The notes below the pieces were generated by a model. It worked only from the letters and a program-made list of their open reading frames with translations. It was not told where the DNA came from and made no database searches. Below, in pieces: positions 20,825 to 28,442 of a stretch of 29,018 bases of DNA (the first letter of the stretch is position 1; the number at the start of each line of letters is the position of its first letter). Both the position numbers and the translations under genes were made by a program. Location: assembly GCA_024654525.1 (NCBI GenBank), contig JANLHI010000020.1, forward strand, positions 1-29,018, given 5' to 3'. Origin of the DNA: Patescibacteria group bacterium. GTDB lineage: Bacteria; Patescibacteria; Paceibacteria; UBA6257; 2-01-FULL-56-20.

Positions 20825-23359
20825 ATGAAATATGATTTTTCAAAAATAGAGAAAAAATGGCGTAGCGCATGGGAAAAAGAACGGGTGTATGAGCCCTCTT
20901 TTTCTGAATCTTCCGTGAACACTAAGGTTTTGACGGGCAGGTCTGAGGGTAAGCCTTTTTATAACCTGATGATGTTTCCATACCCTTCGGCGGAAGGACT
21001 TCACATTGGCGGAGTGCGGACGTTTACGGGAGTGGATATTTACGGACGTCTGAAGCGGATGCAGGGGAACGACGTCTTCGAGCCGATGGGGCTTGATGGT
21101 TTTGGGATTCATTCGGAAAACTATGCGCTCAAAATCGGTGCACACCCGATGGCGCAGGCGAAAGTTTCGGAAAAGCGTTTCTACAAGCAACTTGCATCAA
21201 TAGGAAACGGGTTTGCGTGGGATGAGAAGCTCGAGACATACGATCCGGCGTATTATCAGTGGACGCAATGGATTTTCATTCAGCTATGGAAAAAAGGATT
21301 GGCATATCGAAAGAAACAACCGGTGAATTGGTGTCCGTCATGTAAGACGGTACTTGCGAACGAACAGGTAGTGGATGGAAAGTGTGAACGGTGCAACTCC
21401 GTTGCTGAAAAACGTGATTTAGAGCAGTGGTTTTTTAAGACTACCGAATATGCGGAGCGGTTGCTTAAAAATCTTGATACTTTAGACTGGTCGGAGAAAA
21501 TAAAAATTGCGCAGAGAAATTGGATAGGGAAGTCGGAGGGAGTAAATATTCATTCGCGCGTCAAAGATTTAGACATTAAGTTCGAGGTTTTTGACTCTGT
21601 GCCGCAAACTTTTATGGCGCAGACGTTCACGGTAATTGCACCCGAGCATCCTATGATTGCAGAACTGGTAAAAGGAACAAAATTTGAAAAATCGGTGATG
21701 CACGCGGTCGAGGTGATGAAGAAGAAAAAATCGAATGGGGTATATAAAGAAGAGTCGGATTTTGATGGTATTTTCACCGGGCGATATGTGGATAATCCGT
21801 TTGGAACGGGGGATTTGCCTATTTGGGTTGCATCGTTTGTGGTGATGGAGTATGGGACCGGAATAGTGCATTGTAGCGCACATGATGAACGCGATTTTAT
21901 ATTTGCAAAAAAATTTAACATTCCGCTCCGTCCGGTGATGTTTCCGAATGACAAGGCACTCGCGGAAAAAGTGCGGAATCTGGAATTTGCATATTGTAAA
22001 GACCCGGAGGGAATAATGGATCAGCCGAAAGAATTTTCGGGCAGGAAGTGGGGTGAAGTGCGCAACGATGTTATCGCATTCATGGAAAGAAAGGGAATTG
22101 CGAAACGGACGGTTTATTTCCGCCTCCGCGATTGGCTCATTTCACGTCAGCGATACTGGGGGCCTCCGATTCCAATGATTTTTTGCGAAGCGTGCGCGAA
22201 GGAAGGGAGGGGTGAGCGGAAGGAAATGCGTGGGTGGTATGCGGTACCCGAAGAGGATTTACCTGTGAAACTTCCTAATGTGAAAAACTTTCACCCGATG
22301 GGAACGGGATCTTCTCCTCTTGCATCGATAAAGACTTTCTATAAAACAACGTGTCCGAATTGTCAGGGGGAAGCCCGGCGAGAGACCGATGTGTCGGACA
22401 CATTCCTTGATTCCGCATGGTATTTCTTGCGGTACCCCTCGGTGAATACCAAGAATTCCAAATTTGAAATTCCGTGGAATCAGGAGATTACCCAAAGGTG
22501 GTTGCCGGTACATTCCTATATCGGAGGCGCGGAACATTCGGTATTACATCTCCTCTATTCGCGATTCGTCACCATGGCGCTTCATGATATGAAGCTACTC
22601 AATTTCGAGGAGCCGTTCGCCAAATTCCGCGCGCATGGGCTTATTACGAAAGACGGCGCGAAGATGTCGAAATCAAAGGGGAATGTGATAACTCCCGATG
22701 AATATTTCGAAAAATTTGGTGCAGACGTAATGCGGATGTATCTTGCGTTTATGGCACCGCTTGATCAGGGAGGGGATTTCCGTGAGGCGGGAATTTTGGG
22801 GTTGGAAAGATTTTTGAAGAGGGTATGGAATTTAGGGCAAAAAGTCCAAAGTCCAAAACTCAAAGATCAAAGTAATAATCTAAAATCTGAAAATTTGGAA
22901 ATGGCAGTGCATAAAACAATAAAAAAAGTTGCGGAAGATATAGAAAATCTTCATTATAATACTGCAATCAGTGCATTGATGATTTTATTAAACGAGTTTG
23001 AAAAGCATCCGTCATCACTCACGTTGAGTCATTGGTCTGTATTGGTAAGACTTCTTGCTCCTTTCGCTCCGTTTATGACCGAGGAGATTTGGAGAGGTGC
23101 ATTGGGAAGCAAGACGTCAATTCATATCGCGTCGTGGCCCGAATATGATCCCGAAAAGATAAAGGATGATACTTTTACGTTAGTGATACAGGTAAACGGA
23201 AAGGTGAGACATACGGTGGAAGGAGTGGCAGTTGCCATATCAGAGGAAGAGGTATCTGCATTGGCACTTTCATGCGAACGGATACGGGAATTACTTGATG
23301 GAAAAACACCTCAGCGAATGGTGTATATTCGTGGGAGAATTGTTAATATAGTGATATGA
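20825..23359 (+). CDS. leuS: Leucyl-tRNA synthetase
   Basis: 844 aa, class I. PYPSAEGLHIGG carries the HIGH-type motif (60-63) and KMSKSKGN the KMSKS loop. Zinc-binding CPSC...CERC and CEAC...CPNC pairs and the anticodon-binding C-terminus (IQVNGKVR) are present. In the editing domain the Thr-rich TTRPDT reads DSVPQT; the distal AHDERD motif is kept. About 14 residues (SVNTKVLTGRSEG) before KPFYNLMMFP are extra relative to most LeuRS and are encoded by the CACTAAGG repeat. ATG 20825 begins at MKYDFSKIEKKW, the usual N-terminus; the frame is open further upstream across the terminator. The next gene overlaps by 4 nt. Confidence 0.96.
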   Translation: MKYDFSKIEKKWRSAWEKERVYEPSFSESSVNTKVLTGRSEGKPFYNLMMFPYPSAEGLHIGGVRTFTGVDIYGRLKRMQGNDVFEPMGLDGFGIHSENYALKIGAHPMAQAKVSEKRFYKQLASIGNGFAWDEKLETYDPAYYQWTQWIFIQLWKKGLAYRKKQPVNWCPSCKTVLANEQVVDGKCERCNSVAEKRDLEQWFFKTTEYAERLLKNLDTLDWSEKIKIAQRNWIGKSEGVNIHSRVKDLDIKFEVFDSVPQTFMAQTFTVIAPEHPMIAELVKGTKFEKSVMHAVEVMKKKKSNGVYKEESDFDGIFTGRYVDNPFGTGDLPIWVASFVVMEYGTGIVHCSAHDERDFIFAKKFNIPLRPVMFPNDKALAEKVRNLEFAYCKDPEGIMDQPKEFSGRKWGEVRNDVIAFMERKGIAKRTVYFRLRDWLISRQRYWGPPIPMIFCEACAKEGRGERKEMRGWYAVPEEDLPVKLPNVKNFHPMGTGSSPLASIKTFYKTTCPNCQGEARRETDVSDTFLDSAWYFLRYPSVNTKNSKFEIPWNQEITQRWLPVHSYIGGAEHSVLHLLYSRFVTMALHDMKLLNFEEPFAKFRAHGLITKDGAKMSKSKGNVITPDEYFEKFGADVMRMYLAFMAPLDQGGDFREAGILGLERFLKRVWNLGQKVQSPKLKDQSNNLKSENLEMAVHKTIKKVAEDIENLHYNTAISALMILLNEFEKHPSSLTLSHWSVLVRLLAPFAPFMTEEIWRGALGSKTSIHIASWPEYDPEKIKDDTFTLVIQVNGKVRHTVEGVAVAISEEEVSALALSCERIRELLDGKTPQRMVYIRGRIVNIVI
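20920..20941 (+). repeat. CACTAAGG dispersed repeat, in-frame copy in leuS
   Basis: CACTAAGGTTTTGACGGGCAGG, read in frame as part of an extra loop near residue 32-40. It matches the copy at 6848-6870 apart from a one-base gap and about two substitutions. Confidence 0.6.
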
Positions 23360-24303
23360 GTCATGGTGGTGGTGGAGGAAAAAGTGGCGTATGGGGATTG
23401 CTCGGTTTCGTATTGTTTATCGGACTTGTGATTTTTGCCTTTGTGCGTTTCCCGCCGCCTACAAATTTTCGTTTTGGTGAAACATCTTCTTCGACTGCAA
23501 ATCGTGCGGGTACTGTTCCTGTAGTAATAAAGCAATCTTCTCAAGCGGTTGGATCTTCTCGAAATTCGGGGGCTACGGCAAATACTGGTACGCAAGCTTC
23601 ATCCGGCTCGGGGGTTTCTCCTCAAGAAATTCCAAAAGGATTTACCGCAGAGCAACTTTCTCCTTATTTTCATAAAGTGCGTCTCGGATCGGTATATACG
23701 GGTGGTGGTACCGGAGGGGGACAAATTACTCTTTCTGCGTATCTTACGGGAAGTGACACGGTCATGGTAACAGGGTGGCGTATTGAAGGAATGCGTGGGG
23801 GATCCGTGTATGTGCCACAAGCGGTGAAAGTGTATGATGCGCAGGGGCTTGCTCCCGAAACTGATATTGTGATGAAGAGTGGGGACGCGCTTTATCTTTA
23901 CGCAAGTGGACAGAGTGCCATCGGAAAAAACTTACGCATTAATAAATGTCTCGCATATCTTCCTACCATTGCCAATTTTAAACCCTCAATTCCCAATTCG
24001 TGTCCATATATCAACCGATCCGAAATCTCGAATTTTAGCGGTCAGTGTCAAAATTATATTCTCTCGCTTGGATGCCGTGCTCCGGATATGAGTGATATCC
24101 GTGTTCCGAGGAACGAGGATGCGTGTCGCGATTTTCTTCAGACGCTGAATTATCAAGGATGTCTTACCCGTCATGCACAGGATAAAGATTTTCTTCAAAA
24201 TCAAATCTATACGTGGATAAGCTCCATTTCGCTAGATCCCTTTCATGATCAGGCAAAGCTTCTTGATGGAAATGGTCTGCTTGTGGATGTGTACGAGTAT
24301 TAA
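23356..24303 (+). CDS. Secreted or membrane-anchored protein, LTD-like domain
   Basis: 315 aa. After a Gly-rich start (SHGGGGGKSG) there is one membrane segment (about 12-30), then a Ser/Thr/Gly-rich linker to about residue 90. Next comes a beta-rich domain (VRLGSVYTGG, ITLSAYLTGSDTVMVTGWRI, GDALYLYASG, NLRINKCLAYL) that looks like a lamin-tail-type domain. The C-terminal part has six or more cysteines (CPYIN, CQNYILSLGC, ACRDFL, YQGC), plausibly disulfide-bonded outside the cell. It starts in a 4-nt overlap with leuS. I recall related proteins in other CPR genomes; function unknown, a cell-surface role is inferred. Confidence 0.75.
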   Translation: MSHGGGGGKSGVWGLLGFVLFIGLVIFAFVRFPPPTNFRFGETSSSTANRAGTVPVVIKQSSQAVGSSRNSGATANTGTQASSGSGVSPQEIPKGFTAEQLSPYFHKVRLGSVYTGGGTGGGQITLSAYLTGSDTVMVTGWRIEGMRGGSVYVPQAVKVYDAQGLAPETDIVMKSGDALYLYASGQSAIGKNLRINKCLAYLPTIANFKPSIPNSCPYINRSEISNFSGQCQNYILSLGCRAPDMSDIRVPRNEDACRDFLQTLNYQGCLTRHAQDKDFLQNQIYTWISSISLDPFHDQAKLLDGNGLLVDVYEY

Positions 24304-24337
24304 CAGGTGAGTAGTAATACAACCTACTGTTGTCTGG

Positions 24338-25399
24338 TTACTTCCGTTCTGCGAGTATCACTTTCAAATTCATCCTTTTTACTCCGCGCAATACCAGAAG
24401 GTTCATTTGACTTCCCACCTCGAGGTTTTCAAGGAAATCTTGAATTGCATGTTCTCGATCCACGCGAATGGCGTTGCATTCAAGAATGATATCTTTTTCC
24501 TTAAGTCCCGCTTTTGCCGCAGGGCTTTCCGGTATTACTCCGCTGTCGCTGGGGGATTCGCGCACGATAAGCGCTCCGTAGTCTACAGGAAGACTCATCT
24601 TTTCCTGAAGGTTTTCGTCGATCATAAGGTAGCGTACGCCAAGGAGTGGTTTTCGTATTCGTCCGTATTGTTTGATATCGTGGAGATCTCGTCGTGCCGC
24701 ATTGATGGGAATTGCAAACCCAATATTTTGGGCGCCAAACACGATTGCGGTATTGATGCCGATTGCGTTGCCGTCAAGCGTAACGAGCGGACCCCCGGAG
24801 TTTCCGGGATTGATTGCCGCATCGGTTTGGATAAGTCCGCGGAGTTCTTGCGAGGGTGCGTTTGGTTCCGCTTGTGCGGCAATGGATCGCGAAAGTCCGG
24901 AGACAATACCGAGGGAGACCGTATTTTTGAAAAGTCCGAGCGCGTTTCCTATGGCAAGCACGCTTTCGCCGAGTTCAATGTGCGCCGCATCACCAAGTGC
25001 GATTGTGGGAAGAAGTGGTGATGGAGGATTGATTTTTATGATAGCAACATCATTCACTGGGTCACGGCTCATGATGGACGCAGGATATTTTGTTCCGTTT
25101 GAAAGTACTACGGTATATTCCGCTTTTGAGTCGTTAATAACATGTTTGTTGGTAAGGATGATTCCTTCAGGTTCAACAATAAATCCTGACCCACCGCCGA
25201 TTTGTACCATGCCGTGTTTATCTATAAGCGATGGGGGAATAGAGAGATGATGTCCGTCCGGTGCGCTGGGGAGAAAGGGGTATAATTCCTGTGGAATTTC
25301 TTTTTCCAGATCCTCAAGGTGTTTTGAGATTACAATCGAAACGACTGCAGGAAGCGTTTTTCTTATGGTTGCGACGACGGGATTTGTTTCTTTTTTCAT
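24338..25399 (-). CDS. HtrA/DegP-type S1C serine protease with PDZ domain
   Basis: 353 aa. Triad: His86 (TNKHVI), Asp117 (NDVAII) and Ser201 (NPGNSGGP). A C-terminal PDZ domain (about 250-350) contains SPAAKAGLKEKDIILECN. HtrA proteases degrade or refold damaged envelope proteins. The N-terminus shows no signal peptide or membrane segment before the protease domain (MKKETNPVVATIRKTLPAVV), unlike most HtrA proteins, so it may be cytoplasmic or reach the surface in another way. The ATG follows an extended -10 by 6 nt, making an upstream start unlikely. It is convergent with the secreted-protein gene, 34 nt apart. Confidence 0.92.
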   Translation of the reverse strand: MKKETNPVVATIRKTLPAVVSIVISKHLEDLEKEIPQELYPFLPSAPDGHHLSIPPSLIDKHGMVQIGGGSGFIVEPEGIILTNKHVINDSKAEYTVVLSNGTKYPASIMSRDPVNDVAIIKINPPSPLLPTIALGDAAHIELGESVLAIGNALGLFKNTVSLGIVSGLSRSIAAQAEPNAPSQELRGLIQTDAAINPGNSGGPLVTLDGNAIGINTAIVFGAQNIGFAIPINAARRDLHDIKQYGRIRKPLLGVRYLMIDENLQEKMSLPVDYGALIVRESPSDSGVIPESPAAKAGLKEKDIILECNAIRVDREHAIQDFLENLEVGSQMNLLVLRGVKRMNLKVILAERK

Positions 25400-25405
25400 T
25401 GCTTT

Positions 25406-25414
25406 ATATTACCA
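25406..25414 (-). promoter_or_regulatory. Extended -10 promoter (TGGTAATAT) of the HtrA gene
   Basis: Minus-strand TGG-TAATAT ends 6 nt before the ATG at 25399, another leaderless arrangement. It fixes the start and argues against a missed signal peptide. Confidence 0.6.
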
Positions 25415-25490
25415 CATTCGAAAAATTCTTTGTTTTGGCGCGGGTTAATCCCTTGTGTGCAGTTGCAGTAGTGAGCTATCCATATATTAT

Positions 25491-25607
25491 ATGTGTGGCA
25501 CCTTTGAATCTATAGAAGGTTATTGGCACAAGGAGGCTTTCGTTTTTACTCCTGTGTGGGAGTGCGGAAACTGGTTTCTTGGGACCAATAATGTATTTTT
25601 TCTATGA
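25491..25607 (+). CDS. Candidate 38-aa ORF or structured leader
   Basis: ATG 25491 to TGA 25607, ending in an ATGA overlap with the zinc-finger gene. The product has four Trp and starts MCGTFESIEGYW; no family is recognised. The same stretch contains TTGCAG-16-TATTAT (25463-25490), which would start transcription near 25497, after the ATG. In that case the region is a leader: AAGGAGG (25530-25536) can pair with CTCCT (25549-25553), while overlapping ACTCC (25548-25552) can pair with GGAGT (25559-25563). Confidence 0.3.
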   Translation: MCGTFESIEGYWHKEAFVFTPVWECGNWFLGTNNVFFL

Positions 25608-25792
25608 AAAACGATTGTCCATCTGACTCGATATTGCATTTATTCGCTCGCGGGGTTTTGCCTTCTTGTGCGGCGAAAAAGATTCCCCATCATCTTGAAA
25701 CTTGCGAGTTGTGTCGTGCGAAAGTTGTAGAAGCACGAGATGAAATTGGACGTGTAAAAATTCTTTGTACGCGTGTAAAGAAAGTAACATAA
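25604..25792 (+). CDS. Small zinc-finger protein (HxxxCxxC, anti-sigma-like)
   Basis: 62 aa. HHLETCELCRAKV gives the HxxxCxxC core of anti-sigma-factor-type zinc fingers (zf-HC2). It has no membrane segment, so if it is an anti-sigma-like regulator it is the cytosolic kind; no sigma-factor gene is in the window. C5, C22 and C55 add further possible ligands. The start overlaps a 38-codon frame upstream by 4 nt. No classical terminator follows; the FKBP gene's promoter lies 48 nt downstream. Confidence 0.6.
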   Translation: MKNDCPSDSILHLFARGVLPSCAAKKIPHHLETCELCRAKVVEARDEIGRVKILCTRVKKVT

Positions 25793-25839
25793 TCCGCCTC
25801 TTCATCCACAATGAATGAGGCGGAAAAAATTTGCGATAG

Positions 25840-25847
25840 TGTATACT
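25840..25847 (+). promoter_or_regulatory. -10 promoter (TGTATACT) of the FKBP gene
   Basis: TATACT preceded by TG ends 6 nt before ATG 25854, consistent with a leaderless transcript and with choosing this ATG rather than the in-frame upstream codon at 25815. Confidence 0.55.
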
Positions 25848-25853
25848 GTAGGT

Positions 25854-26318
25854 ATGAAGTCAATCATTGCATATATACTTCTTGCGGCGTTGGTAGTCGT
25901 GGCGGGGATCGCATTCGGTGCGTGGTGGAATAGTCCTGCGGTAGTGCCACAAAATTCACAGGTATCGTCGTCAAATAATAATTACACACAAACTCCAATG
26001 AATTTGGAAATAACGGATTTGGTTGCGGGTATGGGTGCCGAGGCAAAGGCGGGGGACAAGGTAACTGTACACTACACAGGTACCCTTGCGGATGGGACAG
26101 TGTTTGATAGCTCAAAGACGCGAGGTACCCCGTTTACCTTCACGCTTGGCGTAGGGCAGGTGATTAAAGGCTGGGACGAAGGGTTTGCGGGGATGAAAAT
26201 CGGAGGCACGAGAAAACTGGTGATTCCTCCGGGACTTGCATATGGCGCACAGCAAGTCGGTCCTATTCCTCCGAATTCGACGCTTACATTTGAGGTGGAG
26301 CTTCTTGAAGTGAATTAA
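25854..26318 (+). CDS. FKBP-type peptidyl-prolyl cis-trans isomerase, membrane-anchored
   Basis: 154 aa. A signal anchor (about residues 4-25) and an Asn/Ser-rich linker precede a full FKBP domain: GDKVTVHYTGTLADGTVFDSS, FTLGVGQVIKGWDEG, MKIGGTRKLVIPP, LAYGAQ and STLTFEVELLEV. The active-site residues (Tyr, Phe/Asp of VFDSS, Trp of GWDEG, Tyr of AYGA) are all present. It should speed proline isomerisation in proteins outside the membrane. It is convergent with the CYTH gene, 16 nt apart. Confidence 0.95.
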   Translation: MKSIIAYILLAALVVVAGIAFGAWWNSPAVVPQNSQVSSSNNNYTQTPMNLEITDLVAGMGAEAKAGDKVTVHYTGTLADGTVFDSSKTRGTPFTFTLGVGQVIKGWDEGFAGMKIGGTRKLVIPPGLAYGAQQVGPIPPNSTLTFEVELLEVN

Positions 26319-26334
26319 CTATCTTTTACGAAGG

Positions 26335-26877
26335 TTAAACCTCCGGAAATTCTATTTTCTCGTATCCGAATCGGGCGAGATTTGCTTCTACTTCCGCATA
26401 GTTTTTTCCAAGAACACCCTTTCCTGCAAGAATACCTCCTGCAATAAATTTTTCCTGGGTCACATCGACAAGGCAAAAGTCTGGTTTTTGGAACGCGTCT
26501 TTCTCCGCGGCGGTTTTAAATTCCACGTCAATAAGGACAAGTCCTGCGAGTCCTTCTTGGAATACATCAAATTCATATGAGGTGCTTTGTTCGGTATAGT
26601 AATAACGTATTTTCGAAATTCTTTTTCCCGGGATTTTGCTTAAAGGTTCGTATTCTTCTTGTGTGAGAGGAATTGTGGTTTCAATCAGATGAGATGAATC
26701 ACCTTCCTTCGCCGGCACCTTTTTGGTTATCTCATATTTTATGCCTGACTTACGAATACGAAGTGTCGGATGTTCTGTGGTTTCAGGAGCGTAGATGTCT
26801 ATGATTTCCTTTGATGGCGATTGCAATACGCCATAGGGGATATTTTTTGCAAGGTAGGTAAGTTCGAATTCATCCAT
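26335..26877 (-). CDS. CYTH-domain protein (triphosphatase/cyclase fold)
   Basis: 180 aa. The N-terminus EFELTYLAK corresponds to the ExExK-type strand of the CYTH tunnel fold, though only two acidic residues of the signature are clear. Later strands carry the expected charges: LRIRKSGIKYEITKK, ISKIRYYY, YEFDVFQEGLAGLVLIDVEF. The family hydrolyses or cyclises triphosphates (thiamine triphosphate, inorganic triphosphate, ATP). The substrate here is unknown. It starts 8 nt after the end of the broken C39 gene and would be expressed from the same minus-strand operon. Confidence 0.8.
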   Translation of the reverse strand: MDEFELTYLAKNIPYGVLQSPSKEIIDIYAPETTEHPTLRIRKSGIKYEITKKVPAKEGDSSHLIETTIPLTQEEYEPLSKIPGKRISKIRYYYTEQSTSYEFDVFQEGLAGLVLIDVEFKTAAEKDAFQKPDFCLVDVTQEKFIAGGILAGKGVLGKNYAEVEANLARFGYEKIEFPEV

Positions 26878-26885
26878 ACTATTTT

Positions 26886-27542
26886 TTATCGTACCACAAC
26901 CATATCATTTTCGTATTGGGACCATGTGGTGATAAATTTTTCCGCCGACAATTCTTGTCGCCCGTCCTCCGGATCGTTCGAAAGGAGAGTATAGCTTCCG
27001 TCGGATGCTTTCTTAAATCCTACAATAATTCTTACGTGTGTGGGGGTAAATAAGATGATTTCTCCTTGTGGAGTGCGGTAGCTTTTCAGTGTAAGAAGTT
27101 CTTCGGGAAGGTATTCGCGATTCCATACAATTACGGGATTTCCTTGTTTGATTTCTTTCACGATGTCCATGATGGAGTTTCCCGATTTTCCCTCACTTTC
27201 AGGAGGGTATTCCTTTGCGACTCGTGCCACAGGGTTTCGATTTACACCCCACCCGGTTGCGGATTTCATCCCGCTTTTTAAGCCGTAAAGCCATCCTCGG
27301 ACGTCTCCCACAAATCCCTCGTTTGGATTTCCCCAAACATAATTTCCTCATGAGTCTTTGTATTTTTCTTTGGGTTCCGCAATCCCAATCTTTTCGAGGA
27401 GTTCGTCTTGGTTTTTTTCTATGCCTTTGTACAGGAGCGCCATTTGCAAACTAGCTGCTTCGCAGGAAAGAGAATACTTCTGTTCAATGAGGGGGATGGC
27501 GAGTTCTATAATAGTCGGAAGTTGAGGACGAGGTGATGTTCC
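26886..27542 (-). pseudogene. C39-like cysteine peptidase domain, interrupted
   Basis: Read in one minus-strand frame from 27542, the sequence gives a C39-like peptidase: PLIEQKYSLSCEAASLQM with the catalytic Cys, YKGIEKNQDELLEKIG, then TGA (27348-27350), then NYVWGNPNEGFVGDVRGWL, NPVIVWNREY, THVRIIVGF with the catalytic His and SNDPEDG. The family normally runs through without a break where the TGA stands. The part upstream of the TGA has no start codon before the Cys, while the preceding peptidoglycan-binding gene runs into it in another frame. A frameshift near 27540 plus the nonsense codon would therefore have broken one longer gene. The intact piece after the TGA (from GTG 27311) lacks the Cys. 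Confidence 0.75.
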
Positions 27543-28005
27543 TCATCATACGCAAATTAGGGTCGGGTGTAAGCATCCTCCCTGCTTGGATTTCCGCATT
27601 CATCATTCTACGAGTGAGTGATCCGACAGCGCCGGTGACTGCGAGGTCGTGTGCGTGTTGATATTCTTCAACCGCTTTTTCCATTGTTTCGTCAAATTTT
27701 CCTACTGTTGGTAGGGGAAGATAGTCATCTCGTTTTAATAACTGTTGCGCGGCTTTGATGGAGGGTATTGCGAACGAGTGTGTCGTATCTCGCGCAATAT
27801 CATATGTAACGGGACCGAGAGGAAAAGTAGAAGTGGAAGCGAATTGAGGGATAGGAAGAGGATTCCCTTTTGTAACCGTGAATGTTTCGGTGGCTTCGGG
27901 ATTCGGTGTCGACGAAATCCACGAAATAAGTTTTATTACAGAAAATACGACTCCCGTAAGGAGCGCGATAAAAATGATGAGTACTGCGAGAAGACGTTTT
28001 GTCAT
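27484..28005 (-). CDS. Membrane-anchored peptidoglycan-binding-domain protein, probably frameshifted at its end
   Basis: 173 aa. A basic start and one membrane segment (about 4-28) precede a Pro/Thr-rich linker and a PG_binding_1 domain (about 80-140: SIKAAQQLLKRDDYLPLPTV, GKFDETMEKAVEEYQ, LAVTGAVGSLTRRMMNAEI). The domain should bind peptidoglycan outside the membrane. The last 18 residues (ITSSSTSDYYRTRHPPH) look like out-of-frame read-through: moving by one base near 27540 continues into a linker and a C39-like peptidase. The ancestral protein was probably anchor, PG-binding domain and C39 peptidase, a cell-wall or export peptidase. Confidence 0.75.
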   Translation of the reverse strand: MTKRLLAVLIIFIALLTGVVFSVIKLISWISSTPNPEATETFTVTKGNPLPIPQFASTSTFPLGPVTYDIARDTTHSFAIPSIKAAQQLLKRDDYLPLPTVGKFDETMEKAVEEYQHAHDLAVTGAVGSLTRRMMNAEIQAGRMLTPDPNLRMMRNITSSSTSDYYRTRHPPH

Positions 28006-28072
28006 GAGTGTGAAATGTAATTAGCATACCACTGAATATTATTTCTCGAAACAGTCATTTCGGTTTTTTGGG

Positions 28073-28121
28073 TAAATAAAAATCGCGTCTTATGAAAAAT
28101 AAATTTTCCATCGTGACGCGA
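28073..28121 (-). terminator. Terminator of the small membrane-protein gene
   Basis: On the minus strand TCGCGTC pairs with GACGCGA; inside, ATGGAAAAT pairs with ATTTTTCAT; a TTTTTATTT run follows. It lies about 20 nt after the stop at 28142. Confidence 0.75.
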
Positions 28122-28141
28122 AATTTTGGGTTTGGGAGGAT

Positions 28142-28291
28142 TTAGTATCTTCTCTCCCATTTTTTCCTCTCTTGCTTTCTTTCACTTCCGGATATCGTTG
28201 GATTCATCACTGAAAGAAAAACAAGACCTACAATGATAGTGAAGAAAACGACACCTGCCGCTCCCACTGCTTCGCTTATGGCCAAATACAT
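28142..28291 (-). CDS. Small single-span membrane protein
   Basis: 49 aa from ATG 28291; the frame is open to TTG 28336, adding a basic 15-residue leader. One membrane segment (AAGVVFFTIIVGLVFLSVM) is followed by a basic tail (ERKQERKKWERRY), so the tail is probably cytoplasmic. No family recognised. A strong terminator follows and a 10-bp inverted repeat lies about 35 nt upstream of the start. ATG was preferred because the upstream TTG lies within that inverted repeat. Confidence 0.5.
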   Translation of the reverse strand: MYLAISEAVGAAGVVFFTIIVGLVFLSVMNPTISGSERKQERKKWERRY

Positions 28292-28324
28292 ATGGCTTTC
28301 TTCTTTCTTGTTTTTAGGTTTCAA

Positions 28325-28357
28325 TTTACAACCCAAGTATCATGCTCGGGTTGTAAA
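28325..28357. repeat. 10-bp inverted repeat upstream of the small membrane gene
   Basis: TTTACAACCC (28325-28334) and GGGTTGTAAA (28348-28357), exact reverse complements around a 13-nt gap. No T-tract follows on either side. It could be an operator, or a terminator of DUF2000, whose stop is 86 nt away. The stretch from 28337 to 28442 has no other feature. Confidence 0.55.
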
Positions 28358-28442
28358 GAAATTGCAATAACACAATCATAATTTGAAGCGAAGTGACTCA
28401 CCAGCGCCAATACTGCGTGTTATATGCTGTTTATTTTCCCCG

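Noticed and set aside
24407..25250. Long plus-strand frames (204 and 192 codons) opposite the HtrA gene
   Set aside because: They mirror the codon bias of a well-supported protease gene and show no motif.
27348..27350. TGA read as a sense codon (Gly in code 25, or selenocysteine)
   Set aside because: TGA ends many intact genes in the window, and no neighbouring hairpin or conserved Cys/Sec position supports recoding; a nonsense mutation is simpler.
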